DNA of 64,000 bases from Peronospora farinosa (lineage: Eukaryota; Oomycota; Peronosporomycetes; Peronosporales; Peronosporaceae): contig CANTFK010000182.1 of NCBI GenBank assembly GCA_947646735.1, positions 478,501-542,500 on the forward strand. The letters are read 5' to 3'. Numbering within the stretch: position 1 is the first letter of the stretch; the number at the start of each line of letters is the position of its first letter. The notes below the pieces were generated by a model, which saw only the letters and a list, made by a program, of their open reading frames with translations, made no database searches and was not told where the DNA came from. Below are positions 22,388 through 33,779 of this stretch, piece by piece. The translations under genes and the position numbers were made by a program.

Positions 22388-24010
22388 ATGCATTCTATCG
22401 TACGTCATCGTCTATCTTCTACTACGACTTTTCGCTCTTCCTTGCTACTGTGTCGTGTCTCTTCTATCTCTGAGTCTGTATTCAACAAACGTGACGGTTC
22501 CAAGGGACAAATTGACAGCGCACGTGCCTTTATTGAGTTTAAACGCGAGGCAGATCCATACCGTAATGTGGTGGAGCGTGTCCACGACTGGAACGAGATC
22601 AACACGAGTCATCGTGACCCGACAGAGCGTAAGATTCAAGCAGCCCGTTGTATGGATTGCGGTACTCCCTTTTGTCAGACAAACACGGGCTGTCCCGTAT
22701 ACAATTTAATCCCCGAGTGGAACGAGCTCGTGTTTCGTGATGAATGGAAAGAGGCCATTGACCGACTTCATAAGACTAATAACTTTCCAGAATTTACAGG
22801 GCGTGTGTGCCCTGCACCATGCGAGGCTGCGTGCGTTGCTGGACTGGTGGATGATCCAGTTACTATCAAGAATACAGAGTATGCAATTGTAGATCGTGCT
22901 TTTGAAGAAGGATGGATTGTTCCCCGTATTCCACGTCGCAATGGTCTTCGAGTGGCAGTCGTGGGGTCCGGTCCTGCTGGTCTTGCAGCCGCTGATCAGC
23001 TGAATCAAAAGGGATATTACGTCACAGTCTACGAAAGGGAGGATCGCATTGGTGGTCTCCTTATGTACGGTATTCCTAACATGAAGCTGGAGAAAAAGAC
23101 GGTTAATCGTCGCGTTGATTTGCTGCGGGAGGAAGGCATTGAGTTTGTCACAAACGCTGAGATTGGAGGCAATATGCCGGTGGAGCAGCTACAAGCTAAA
23201 AACGACGCCATCGTGTTGGCCCTGGGCTCTACGGTGCCACGTGATGTCGACATTCCTGGTCGGGATCTCAAGGGCGTTCACTTTGCCATGGAATTCCTTA
23301 CAAAGAACCAGAAGCGACTGTTGCTGACGGTGGACGGGAAGCTGCAAAGTGGATGGGACCGTGAGTTTGTCACTGCAGAAGGCAGAGATGTTGTGGTCAT
23401 TGGCGGTGGTGATACGGGGACGGACTGCATTGCTACGTCCATGCGGCAGCGGTGCAAATCGGTGATTAACTTGGAGTACAACCCGCAACCTCCGGTTCAA
23501 CGTGCCCCAGGGAATCCGTGGCCCGAGTATCCCCGAATTTATGGTGTTGACTATGGCCATGCCGAGGTGCGCTCCGTGTTCGGTGAGGATCCGCGTCAGT
23601 ATTCTCGTGTCACGAAGTCGTTCAAAGGCAACGACAAGGGTGAGATTACTCACGTGGTCACCGTGCGGGGTGGCAAGGACCCCAAGACGAACACTATCAC
23701 GGAAATTCCTGGCAGCGAGGAGGACATCCCGTGCGACCTGGTGCTCCTCGCCATGGGGTTCGTGCACCCAGAGCAAAAGATTGCAGAGGCTCTTGGGCTA
23801 GAGACCGACCAGCGCCGCAATATTCGTGCTGCGTACGGCGACTTTCAAACGTCAGTGGAAGGCGTGTTTGCTGCTGGCGATTGCCGGCGTGGTCAGTCTT
23901 TGGTAGTATGGGCGATAAATGAAGGCCGCGGCGTTGCAGACGCAGTGGAAAAGTATTTTTTGCAGGAAGGGTTTCACCCGGAGGTATCTCAGAACCAGCG
24001 CTTCGGTTAG
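22388..24010 (+). CDS. Glutamate synthase small subunit-type NAD(P)H oxidoreductase
   Basis: 540 residues from ATG 22388 (the frame is open from a TTG at 22376). The N-terminus [20 protein letters not shown] is rich in Arg/Ser/Leu and free of acids, like a mitochondrial presequence. Fe-S cysteines follow at CMDCGTPFC from residue ~89, then CPVY and CPAPCEAAC. The FAD-binding GSGPAG is at ~193-198 and the NAD(P)-binding GGGDTG at ~339-344. A second FAD contact ([17 protein letters not shown]) lies near the C-terminus. This is the GltD layout: it passes electrons from NAD(P)H to the large glutamate synthase subunit. Bacterial GltD is ~470 residues, so the extra N-terminus is eukaryotic. No large subunit is in the window. 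Confidence 0.9.
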   Translation: MHSIVRHRLSSTTTFRSSLLLCRVSSISESVFNKRDGSKGQIDSARAFIEFKREADPYRNVVERVHDWNEINTSHRDPTERKIQAARCMDCGTPFCQTNTGCPVYNLIPEWNELVFRDEWKEAIDRLHKTNNFPEFTGRVCPAPCEAACVAGLVDDPVTIKNTEYAIVDRAFEEGWIVPRIPRRNGLRVAVVGSGPAGLAAADQLNQKGYYVTVYEREDRIGGLLMYGIPNMKLEKKTVNRRVDLLREEGIEFVTNAEIGGNMPVEQLQAKNDAIVLALGSTVPRDVDIPGRDLKGVHFAMEFLTKNQKRLLLTVDGKLQSGWDREFVTAEGRDVVVIGGGDTGTDCIATSMRQRCKSVINLEYNPQPPVQRAPGNPWPEYPRIYGVDYGHAEVRSVFGEDPRQYSRVTKSFKGNDKGEITHVVTVRGGKDPKTNTITEIPGSEEDIPCDLVLLAMGFVHPEQKIAEALGLETDQRRNIRAAYGDFQTSVEGVFAAGDCRRGQSLVVWAINEGRGVADAVEKYFLQEGFHPEVSQNQRFG

Positions 24011-24433
24011 GCAATTATGCGCTACCACAAGAACATTAGATTGGTGTGATTGAGAATGGATGTGCTAGTAAATGAGCTCTCGCTACATTTGGATGATAAG
24101 GTCTTCTGCCGCAAAGCTTTGCTATCCCAGTTTCAAGATGTCGATGTTACTTTGTTGTAGCGCACATATAGGGCACACTAGCATGCTAATGTTTAACACC
24201 TTGCAGCAAAATTAGTTATGCACTTGCCGTAGCATTAACATATCAGGCTCGTCGAGAGGTCACACTTGCTTTAAGTATGAACACCCGAGCGCATATTTTG
24301 CTTGTCTAATGTCCCATACACAAATTGGCCTTTTGTTGCGAATTCGACTGTAAATGACCGTATTACCTGATTAAAAATTAGTTGTAATGTACTTTAATGA
24401 TTACATCATTTTATAAAAATTATAGGAGCTTAA
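24011..24433. other. Short intergenic spacer
   Basis: About 420 bp, AT-rich toward the next gene; no gene seen. Confidence 0.5.
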
Positions 24434-26680
24434 ATGAATAATGGACCGCCGCCTCGGACGCCTTCACTCGCTCTTGCCAGTCAAAGAACCAGCTCAATCT
24501 CTTTAGACTCTGAAGCTGCACAATGGTCTCATGTAGGCCACCATCGTACCAGCATTCCTCCCGAAGTGACGTTCGATGAGCAGGATTCGCAGATCAAGCA
24601 GGATCTACTGGTTATTATCACCCAATACTTACAACAGGAAGGATTTACCATGTCTAGTGCCACAATCCAAGACGAAGCAAATGTAAAACGTCAAGGCAGA
24701 TTACAAGAACGAGATGTTCTACGACGTTTAAGTGTTGCGATACTGGATGGAGACTGGGATCTTGTGGCTAAATTACTGGGTAAACACTTGAAAAAGTTTC
24801 ATGCCGCTCACCAGGGCTTCCTCTACGCCGTATGCAAACAGGAATACTTGGAACTTATTGACCGCCAAGAGTATCAAAAAGCCTTTACGTTTCTTACGAC
24901 GCACCTCAAGCCATTGGAAAAAGTAGCGGTCGCTTCGAGCTCCAGTCGCCATGAATTTAAAGAGCTCTGCTACTTGCTCACGTGCAAAGCTGTAGGCGAA
25001 TCGAGCGCTTTTCGGAATTGGGAAGGTGTCGTCAGATCGAGAGAAAAACTGGTAGAGCAGCTGAGAGCCACTTTTGCTTTGGAAGAGGTCATCTCACCCC
25101 AACAGGATGGAGATACAGCCATGACAACACCGCCAGCGGCACTGCCGGATAACCGACTTGTACAATTGCTACACCAAAGTGTGGCATATCAGATGGAGTT
25201 TAGCCGATATCATCCAAAAACAATTCCCAAGGTTTCGACGCTGTTGAGAGACTTTGAGTGTGAAGTGTTGCCGAATGCTGTAAAAAGCACCTACGTCGGG
25301 CACTCGCAAAACGTTAAGTTCGTCACGTTCGTGGGAACGGATGGGGAACTGCTGGCTTCAGGTTCCAGTGATGCCACAATCAAGCTCTGGCCTACCGAAC
25401 TGTCGGATGCACTACAAGAGAGCGGCGAGAAAGAGGTGGACAAAACTGCGGGCACTGTTTGTCGACAATGGACTCGAAATTTGCTCGGTCACTCATCCAG
25501 AATTTGGTATCTTGCGGCGAGTACATCAGGAGAGCGTCTGTACTCAGGCTCGGGTGATGGCACAGTGAAGATCTGGGACTTGCGAGCTGCGCTAGCGGAG
25601 CGCGCTGTTGCCCAGGATGTTCAAAGTGACTCAAATGATTTCCTGAATGCACAACGCGGGCCCAATATCATGCAGTCTGCAGTTGAAGCTGCTGCAGCTG
25701 CGTCCTCAGGAGGAAAATTCGCGATTGCAGCTGCCTCGAGGCTGCCTCACACTTACTCGGTGACATCAGCCGAGTGTCTGGCAACGCTCGCGAGTCCAAA
25801 TGGTGGGGATGTGTACACGGTAAACTTGCACCCTAGCGAGACGCACTTGGTGACTGGGGGCTACGATCAAAGTGTCCGTTTGTGGGATATTGCCACTGGC
25901 GCTGTGGCGAAGGCGTTCCGTGGTCACTTCGCATCTGTGTGCGATGTTCAATTTAATAGGCATGCCAACTTCATCGTAAGCGGATCAAAAGATGGTACGA
26001 TTCGGTTGTGGGATATTCTTAGTGGGCTATGCGTCCACACGTTGCGTCAGACGTTAGGTGAGGTCACCTCCATCTCAATGGCTTCCAACGGTTACACATT
26101 GCTGAGCGGCTCACGAAACAATAGCAACCGTCTGTGGGACTTACGTATGCTTCATACTCCACGTGCTCACCTGACGACTGGACTAGGTAGTGCGGCGTCC
26201 AGCGGTGGATCTAGCGGATCACTCGGTAGTTGCTCCATGGGAATTAATGGAGCTATCGTCAACGGTCACGGGTCAGGTTACTCTGCAGCCACTGGCGTTG
26301 GCATGTCAGGAATTAGTGCCATAAGCAGCAGCGGCAACCTTGGCACAAGCGGAAATACCAGCAGTGGAAGCAGTACTTTTTTGGGGAGTCGTCACGTAGA
26401 GCAACGACCACTACAGCGCTTTAAGGGCCACCAAAACACTGCCAAAAACATAGTGCGGGCATCGTTTGGTCCGCGTGAAAGTTTCGTGCTGGGCGGGTCC
26501 GAGGACGGCTATGTATACGTTTGGGAGGTGGCGACCGGAAAATTGCTGGAGCGGCTCGCAGGCCACCATGGCGTGACCTATAATGCCCGGTGGCACGAGA
26601 AGCAAGCACTGCTTGCTTCAAGCTCACACGACGGCACCATAAAGACATGGTGGTGGCAAGACGAAACAAGCCAGCTGTAA
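24434..26680 (+). CDS. LisH-CTLH-WD40 repeat protein
   Basis: A 748-residue intact ORF. A LisH dimerisation motif lies at ~50-82 (LLVIITQYLQQEGF) and a CTLH/CRA-like helical region at ~95-160 (GDWDLVAKLLGKHLKKF, EYLELIDRQEYQKAFTFL). Seven WD40 units follow from ~289. Clear ones end in DATIKLW, DGTVKIW, DQSVRLWD, DGTIRLWD, NNSNRLWD, DGYVYVW and DGTIKTW. A Gly/Ser-rich insert of about 75 residues separates WD units 5 and 6. The layout resembles WDR26/GID7 of the GID/CTLH ubiquitin ligase and SMU1 of the spliceosome; orthology is not settled by reading alone. It is likely a scaffold in a nuclear or cytosolic complex. Confidence 0.85.
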   Translation: MNNGPPPRTPSLALASQRTSSISLDSEAAQWSHVGHHRTSIPPEVTFDEQDSQIKQDLLVIITQYLQQEGFTMSSATIQDEANVKRQGRLQERDVLRRLSVAILDGDWDLVAKLLGKHLKKFHAAHQGFLYAVCKQEYLELIDRQEYQKAFTFLTTHLKPLEKVAVASSSSRHEFKELCYLLTCKAVGESSAFRNWEGVVRSREKLVEQLRATFALEEVISPQQDGDTAMTTPPAALPDNRLVQLLHQSVAYQMEFSRYHPKTIPKVSTLLRDFECEVLPNAVKSTYVGHSQNVKFVTFVGTDGELLASGSSDATIKLWPTELSDALQESGEKEVDKTAGTVCRQWTRNLLGHSSRIWYLAASTSGERLYSGSGDGTVKIWDLRAALAERAVAQDVQSDSNDFLNAQRGPNIMQSAVEAAAAASSGGKFAIAAASRLPHTYSVTSAECLATLASPNGGDVYTVNLHPSETHLVTGGYDQSVRLWDIATGAVAKAFRGHFASVCDVQFNRHANFIVSGSKDGTIRLWDILSGLCVHTLRQTLGEVTSISMASNGYTLLSGSRNNSNRLWDLRMLHTPRAHLTTGLGSAASSGGSSGSLGSCSMGINGAIVNGHGSGYSAATGVGMSGISAISSSGNLGTSGNTSSGSSTFLGSRHVEQRPLQRFKGHQNTAKNIVRASFGPRESFVLGGSEDGYVYVWEVATGKLLERLAGHHGVTYNARWHEKQALLASSSHDGTIKTWWWQDETSQL

Positions 26681-26784
26681 GTAGTTGGGTAGTAAATCGA
26701 TTTTTCAAATTCAGCAGGCTTCAGCACGTGGTATGATTGCATCGTTCACATTGGCTTCCGGAAGAATCCTAATCCTTCTTCTAA

Positions 26785-27146
26785 TTACCGGGAAGAGACA
26801 AACAACATCTTAGCAACCTGCTTGCACTTCTTCTCTTCGTCTTTACCGGCCGCAACTCCACGGAAAAGCTCTTTCTCAAACAGGTACTCGATGAGCTGCT
26901 GACTAAGTGCTTTATAGGCATTGAAGTCTTTCGTACGAATCATGCGATGGCTTGATAGCGTTTGTGCATCGACTCTTTGGCTGTGTCGAGCGCCTCCTTT
27001 GATAATAATTGAACGTGCGAGAGAGAACTTGATACAAGCGACACGTTCTTTTCCGCCGCAATCGTTGCCGCTACTGTTTTGCCGCTATTGTTTTGCGTAT
27101 GGTGATTAGGCTCAGTTCTTGCTTCGTGTTTTTCTGTGGCAGACAC
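26785..27146 (-). pseudogene. Small split ORF, family unknown
   Basis: Two minus-strand frames meet at an overlapping ATGA (26940-26943). The upstream part runs from about 27146 to ALDTAKESMHKRYQAIA and a stop. The downstream part starts MIRTKDFNAYKALSQQ and ends KQVAKMLFVSSR (52 codons). Both parts are helical, charged and protein-like, suggesting one protein of about 120 residues broken by a one-base shift. The upstream part has no ATG (it opens at GTG after a stop), so a missing first exon is possible; ctgccacag just inside resembles a splice acceptor. No family recognised. Confidence 0.4.
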
Positions 27147-28489
27147 GCACCACCGAGTATGTCAAAGTGCTGTGTCCAAGCACTAACCGGCGCAACTTCT
27201 TGATTTTTCAAATGAAGACACCTCTGTCTTTAATAAACTGTCAAGAAGATACCGATTTGTTGTGAGTTCCGTGCTCTTGTACAACTATATGCGCAAGTTC
27301 GCTTCGAAGTCGTCAAGTTTGATGCCGATGACTTCGGGCTGCACTTGAGCTCAGCAAGTGCGCTTACCAGAACGAAGGTGGCGTCCGCTTGTACTTACGA
27401 AGTTGCCGTCGTAAAATGCAGGCAGAAACACAAAGCGTATGGTTTGTGTGTCTGCGCGCGATTCAGAAGATAGCCAAGACGTTTTACCTTGCACTCAATT
27501 CTCGTAATTCACTCAGGGGTAGATCTATGCAGATGTCTGAGCCAGCAGATAAGCGTCTTTTCACCCAAGCACGTAGACAAACTCTCCATCGCTTCTTTTT
27601 AGCACTGCCAAGTATCCAGCTTCACCATTCGCCTTCCTATTTGCTTTGTGTTTGTGGCTTGATAAAATATTTGGACAACTTGATCTCACCACTTGTTTGC
27701 TCCTTAAGCACTCCGCCATTCTCTTGACCTCTAGATTTTCTGTACCCACGTACGAGAGGTAAAACGTTCGTCGTGTCCTCTGCCATTTATTTGCAATGCA
27801 AGATGCCGCGAGGCAGCCACTGTCTGGCATAAGCCGACTTCATATACACTGCGTTGTCCTGTCTCTCTGGTCTGCCTACTTTATTGTCGTGTACAAGCTT
27901 CAGTCCCAGTAGAAGTTCTAACAGTTCGAGACAATCTTGCACCAGAAAATACTGGACAATTTACTCACCCGTGCTTGTAAAACACGCTCGACCTAGAGCA
28001 ACATCCTCCTTAACAATCTTAGACTCGTCATGTACGGTAAGCAGACCCAAGTAGCAAGGCTACATTGCAATTCATACACGGTCTCTGTGCCAATCATACT
28101 CGATCCTCCTCCGCCTACATTTCTCATTAGCGTCAGAATTATCGACTGAACAGGAAGGTAGTAAGGTGACCGATAAAACCGATCGGTGCTTGCATCAAAA
28201 CGGACATGGCGATTACAAAGATACCAGCTCTGTTTACATGGTGGTTTTATACTGGATGAACGAGGTGCTGGGCGACGGCACTACTCGCTATAAATGCGGT
28301 TCTAGCAGCACGAGCTACGAATAGCGAACGGGTCGTGAACTATCTACCTTTTATTCGGGATAATTATTTTATAAAAATACTGAATAAATAAACTAAAGGT
28401 TTTGTAGCGTTATATTCGACAATATTATCTTTAAATGAAATTGTCCTACTGTAGCATTTAAAGATACCCTCTACTTGGTCTGATTTAGG
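27147..28489. other. Intergenic, possible decayed coding debris
   Basis: Short protein-like strings occur on the minus strand (for example GEAGYLAVLKRSDGEFVYVLG near 27570), but no family or continuous frame can be assigned. It marks the boundary between gene-bearing and repeat-dominated DNA. Confidence 0.3.
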
Positions 28490-28782
28490 CTATGATATCA
28501 GCCAGCGCGCTGAAGACGGACGCGCGCAGTGAGTGGAGGGCACTTAGTTAACATACCTATTTGTACTATAATAGAGTTAATGTGACGTTTCAACATATTA
28601 GTTATTACATAGCTTAGGTATGTTAAATATAGCTCCCTTTTACTCTACAACTAAGCGTGTGCGTTTAGTTGTTCAGCATCCTTTGTCTCTGTGTACAAAA
28701 GGTTTCGACGCATCTGCCTACACTATATAAGTGTACGTAAATCATACAATAGAAGTATAATCGGAGGATGTCCCGTAATACC
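28490..28782 (+). repeat. LTR-like 5' end of the Gypsy relic
   Basis: Promoter-like tract with tatataag near 28725 and an internal inverted pair (taacatacct near 28549, aggtatgtta near 28616). Boundaries are estimates because no partner LTR is present. Confidence 0.4.
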
Positions 28783-28988
28783 TGGTAGCACTTCGTGGTC
28801 GTTCAACGACAAACGATCCATCCGCTATGACTATCATTAGCATCGCGTGGTAAATTTCTGCATTTTGAGTGACTTCGATAGACAGTTGATATGGCTAAAG
28901 CCATCGGCAGTGCCGCAGTCGACGAAGCGTTGTAAAGCTCCACCATGCTACAGCAGCAAGGCTCACCTGTTGCAATAACAGCAAGCAA

Positions 28989-30300
28989 GTGCTGTTCATG
29001 TTAAGCCGACGTATATGTGTCGACTTGAATCCTTACATATTGAACGATTCAAAGGATATGTTCCATGAATCTGTTCCGTGCGAGCTATCGAAGGACATGG
29101 GTACTCGACACGAGATCGACCTAGTTCCAGGCACGAAGTATTGTGTCATGATGCAGTGGCCACTGCCTCGGGAACAGGTCGAGGCGATCGACAAGTTCTT
29201 TGCCGATCGCCTAGCTGCGGGCCATCTGAGTGATTCAACTTCACCTCACAGCTCTCCGACCTTCTATGTGCGCAAGGCCACAGGAGGGTGGCGGATAGTA
29301 CACGCGTGTAACAAGTGAGTGCTGCAACAATGCCGTCGCAAGCACCGAAACCGAGAAAGGACGTAATCATAGATGGTATGTCTAAGAGTAACATCTTTTC
29401 GTCCATTGATCTGATGGTAGGTTTTTATCAGATACTAATGCGTGAACGGGACAGCAGTAGTCACTCCCAGTGGTATGCTTTGGGAATGGTTAGTAATGTT
29501 ATAAGGGCTAAGTAATGCACCAGCTACATTCAATACACCTATCGAGACCGGTGCGCGATTGTGCACCGACTTACTTCGGCGTGATCTTTTGCGCCTGATT
29601 CAGTACCTCAAGGAACCATCCGAAGTAGTTAAGAAGCGCTTGCCTTTCATTTATATTCGTTCGTAAACGAGAAGTGTAAATCCTTGATCCACAAAAGGAC
29701 GAGGCGATTACTGACTGGTCTGTGCCAGTCGAAGTCAAGGAACTAAGGAAGAGATTGGCTAGCGGCGAACTCACTCAAGTAATCGCACAACTACGTTGAG
29801 TTGCCCACGACCAAATGTACTTGTTCACGGCTTTTACAAGCACGACCGCTCTTATTCCTTTAAACGTATTATGCAGGGCTTTATGCAATTGCCGGTGTTG
29901 ACGGTTGCAGGTAAAGACCGATTATTCAAGGTGGTCTGTGATGCAAGCGATTTTGCAATTGGCTATCAACTGCTGCAGTATGACACAGATGACGCTGACC
30001 ATGTCGTCTGTTATTAATTGCGTCAGCTACAAGCAGCTACGCGTAACTATTTCAGTGCAAGTGCATGATGTGAAAATCCTTGCCATGAAATATGCAGCTG
30101 CTTTTTTCGCGTCTATCTCTTAGACGATGGAGCGTTTTTTTGTTTATAGACAATGCGTGGCTGTAAACAGTTCAAATATCTCGCAACCCATGGCGAGATG
30201 GCTGTCGTTCTTCGACCGTATGTATCAATTCTGTTCTAATATAACTCCGGGCCGTTCAACGTCGTCGCCGAAGCGCTCTCACGTCGGCCCGACTTTGAAA
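28989..30300 (+). pseudogene. Gypsy pol remnant (reverse transcriptase, RNase H)
   Basis: Fragments in changing frames: HEIDLVPGTKYCVMMQWPLP and FYVRKATGGWRIVHACNK (start of RT, 29118-29315); PRKDVIIDGMSKSNIFSSID with VGFYQILMRERD (29350-29450); RNase H start VLTVAGKDRLFKVVCDASDF (about 29895); YAAAFF...ARWLSFFDRMYQF (30090-30235). The catalytic YxDD region is lost. Non-functional. Confidence 0.8.
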
Positions 30301-30411
30301 CGACTATGTAGTCCGACAGCGAGGTATACATATGTTGAGTCGATCAAAAGATATAGTTTTACAAGCGGTGTGTAGGCTTCGAACGTCATGTATTGCGACT
30401 TTCATATTACT

Positions 30412-30590
30412 TTGCATTGTGGAGAAACAAACCGATTACTTGTATAAGGGTGGAAATGGCATATGTTGTTTGTTGATATATTTGATAGTCAGTTATTCTA
30501 TCTGCATCATGGGCGACAGTAATTACAAGGTTATAGATTAAAAGATATGTATGCCTCGACCTTTATAGCTGGTAATGAATCCTCAATTAC
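30412..30590. repeat. Solitary copy of the rDNA spacer repeat
   Basis: About one unit of the ~181-bp repeat tandemly arrayed at 47107-48170. The shared core is atgcctcgacttttatagct (here with one change, accttta) followed by ggtaatgaatcctca, preceded by an atgggcgacagt string. It borders the 3' end of LINE E. Confidence 0.7.
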
Positions 30591-30601
30591 CGCGTATTGT
30601 T

Positions 30602-31830
30602 TCAATTCTTGTAAGTGTAGATCCGCATAGGCATAGCAGTGATGGCAACAAAGGCCGCGTTCGTAGCTGTCCCAGAGTTGTAGAGGCGCTTGTTGCGGTG
30701 GAGCCATAGAGAATGAAGCACACAGCAACGAACAATATTGAGTATAATCAGTATTGAGCGAATGCCGAATAGTTGTAAAGTGGACGGAAGAAGTGGAAGC
30801 GATGATAGGAATAGTATATGTGACCAAGTAATGGCACCATTCACCCAACTTTGTAAAGGTAGTAAGTAGTACTCCCACTGAATAGAAGCAACCGGTCATA
30901 AAAATAAGGGTAGAGCATTCTCGTCATCACCGCAATCGTAAATACAAGCGAAAAAAGTAGGGTTCTCCAACAAAATTTGTAGCGAAAACCCAACGCATTG
31001 TGCAGAAGACGAAATTTAATATCCGCAGCGATCGGTAAAAACGTAGCGAATCAAGCTATATTCGGTATTTCACATGACGTCTGACGGTGTAAAAGCAGCT
31101 ATAGCGAGGTGTTGTAAGGGAAGCAAATGAACTTTGGATGCTTTGCGAGCACGAAGAAGAAAAAATACAAAGTCTTGATTCTTCATATCAGTCACCAACG
31201 TGTCGTCTAACTTTCAGCCATGTCTCGCTGATTTAACCCCAGCCAAAAACGTAGGCCGAAGCACGGAGATACTTATGGCACGAGCAAGTTGATTCGCGAA
31301 ATTACTTGCTTAGAAAATAGCGTCTTCGAAGCGAGTCGGGAAAATTGTCGGCGTTTAAAAGCGTATTTAATGATGAAGAAGTAGCGGAAGAAGTCGACAT
31401 ATCCACAAAGTCTTACAGTCTGCAAAGTCCATGTGCCTGCAGCAAACCATTGTTCGTCGAAAGCGTGGTCAAGATGCGTTAAGTACTGCTTAACAAAAGA
31501 TATAAAATATTGTTCCAGAAGGCGCGGTCTAAGCGAAAAGTTTTCAGTCAGTAGTTCCTCGCGCTATATAAAGATCTGTCCATAAGTAAAGAGTGAAAAC
31601 ATGGATTTTGGAAGAAAGTTCCAGCTTTAGTTGCCTTTGACCACGGCATATAGTATATCGAATCTAGTGCCTTGCTGACCAAATGCAAACAAAACGAGAA
31701 AAAGTGCCGGTGTCATCCACCGCGGTGCTACGCAATTGATGCAAGTGGGAGATATAGCGTCGCCCAACGACTTGAGATGTATGGCCTGAATAAATTCTTT
31801 AACCGGCGTAGAAGACCGCCGTGATTTAAA
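30602..31830 (-). pseudogene. LINE E ORF2 C-terminal region
   Basis: LKSLGDAISPTCINCVAPRW and GTRFDILYAVVKG (about 31640-31790) match LRDAMREVDATHVVPRW and GQEFDLLYAPIPG of LINE C. RCCVLHSLWLHRNKRLYNSG (about 30660-30740) matches the LINE terminal block. Frames are broken. Confidence 0.65.
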
Positions 31831-32639
31831 GCCGCGTATATCTTATCTTTATCAAACTTGCCGGGGTCAGCAGAGTCGTGATTTATGTCCTTGTCAATGA
31901 AGGATAATCATCACCACGCTTCGTAGCGTCGAAGCTGTTGAACAGGTGACATTTGCAGAGTACCACATCAGGAGCAAGAGAATATTCTGCAAGAGCGATG
32001 AGTGTAAATAATTTTAAAATATTATCTTTTTTCAGCTTTTTCAAAGATTTGGATATAAAAATCATTTTTTATCAAATTTATATCTCTTTCGCAGTATTTG
32101 TCACACCAAGAACCTTAAAATTGCAATTCGTTGCGAGGACGTCATTAATTGGCTCAACTAAGGTGCAAGTACGACAATCATTCATGTCGCGAAGTTCCAA
32201 CCATTTTCACTTCCAATAAATGCAGTCCGCGCGCTTGTGTTCATAAAGTGAACAATTGGGGTATGCACCGGGAAACAACTTGTTACGTTGCCGAGGTCGC
32301 CAATAGAGGCAATCAAACAGGCTGAAATGTAAGGATCGCTGTGAAGCGAAGCGGGACAATGCCACGGTAATCGTTTACCGCGAGGCACCGACAACGATTG
32401 AAGTCCAGATTATACCGACACGTGATCTTCATTATGCCACTCGTGTCGGTAGAATCTGAACGTGACCTTCATTATGCCACTTCCATTACGGACGTGACAT
32501 CCTTTATTCAGATTGTCTTGCACCAGGCCAATTCTACAAAAACAGTAACCCAAGCAATTTTTACGCTTGGTAATGATATAAATTCGAGAATCCATAGTCA
32601 GAAACTGCCACGATTATAGCAAACCGATAGAATATAACC

Positions 32640-32960
32640 ACGAACAGAAATCGCCACGTCCAGTGCCGGGATGGTGAAGCCCAGGAAGGTTTTTGTCCAA
32701 TAGTTGTCTAAGGTAACATTGAAATCACCTACAGCAATGTTTGTGGTAGCACAGTCCACATCGCCATCGTCACAAGCTCTCGGCAGCGGACGAAATAATT
32801 TGCTGCGTTCCGAAGGAGATTAGCCACGTGAATGAAGACTGGCACATCGTTCAGCACAGCGCGGAGAAACAAGTAGCGGTTCATGAGCTGCAGGGTGCAA
32901 ATAATTGAAGTTGTATCTTAAACGTCCCGAAAAGGCGCAGTAGAAGAGAGGATAGTCGAG
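32640..32960 (-). pseudogene. LINE E endonuclease fragment
   Basis: NRYLFLRAVLNDVPVFIHVAN followed by NIAVGDFNVTLDNYW, the GDFN motif of APE-type LINE endonucleases. Frameshifted between the blocks. Confidence 0.55.
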
Positions 32961-33149
32961 CTACATCCCGTTTAATAAAAATAGACAAGCAGTGGCGGAA
33001 TAAAAACAGCGCGCGCCAAAAACCACCGCGAAAAGAAAGTGCTTGTTGGTCTAAAAAGAGTTGAGTTATACAAATTTGGTTTCTTGAAACGCGACCAGTT
33101 GATATTCGGAAGGAAGTCGCTATTACAGCGCCATTGGCGGATAATCTAA

Positions 33150-33770
33150 ATCTAGAATTATGTTTGCCATTTTTTCAAACATAACTCTTCGACAATTAAT
33201 ACAATATGTTCTTATGTTAAATGACCGAATTAATTATAATGTATGAGTAAACAATTTTATTATAAAAGGTTTATATTTATATTTAATAATATAAATAATA
33301 TATGCAACAAATTAAGAAAATTTAATAAAACATATACTTAAATAAAACAAATTAAGCAAAATTTACAATAAAAATAGCTTTGAAGAATTTTCAAAAAGTT
33401 GTTTCCAAGTATTTTCTTTCTTTATTAAAGTTACTAATCTCGTTAAGGCTATCAATAGTATAATACCTGATACCAAAAAAAGAACAACAAGTATTTTGAA
33501 TATAGATAAAAAAAATTAAAAGCATTAACATAATATGATGTAACCAAATAGATGATATGTATAAAAGTATGGATAAAAGGTAAATTTGCGTTTATATATT
33601 CAACCATAAATTGGTGGTATCGTTTTAAGGTTATTTTTAAGAAAATTAGAATGTATGACAAGAACTATTGAACAATGTATAATTTTTAATAAAATCCAAA
33701 AATATAACCATACATATACATTGCACCTCCAAATGGTATAAAATAATCTAAATGAAATATTTAAAAGGCC
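33150..33770. other. AT-rich island inside LINE E
   Basis: About 600 bp of markedly AT-rich sequence lying between the ORF1 and endonuclease remains of LINE E. Composition resembles organellar or foreign DNA; no gene could be identified. Confidence 0.5.
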
Positions 33771-33779
33771 AAGGACTCA

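Larger units (their letters stand above)
28490..30340 (+). mobile_element. Decayed Ty3/Gypsy retrotransposon
   Basis: A 5' LTR-like segment (about 28490-28782) is followed after a short gap by reverse transcriptase and RNase H remains on the plus strand. gag, protease and most of integrase are missing, so large internal deletions have occurred. No 3' LTR is seen. Confidence 0.7.

Noticed and set aside
23189..23776. 195-codon minus-strand ORF inside the glutamate synthase-type gene
   Set aside because: Shadow of the strongly conserved plus-strand gene.
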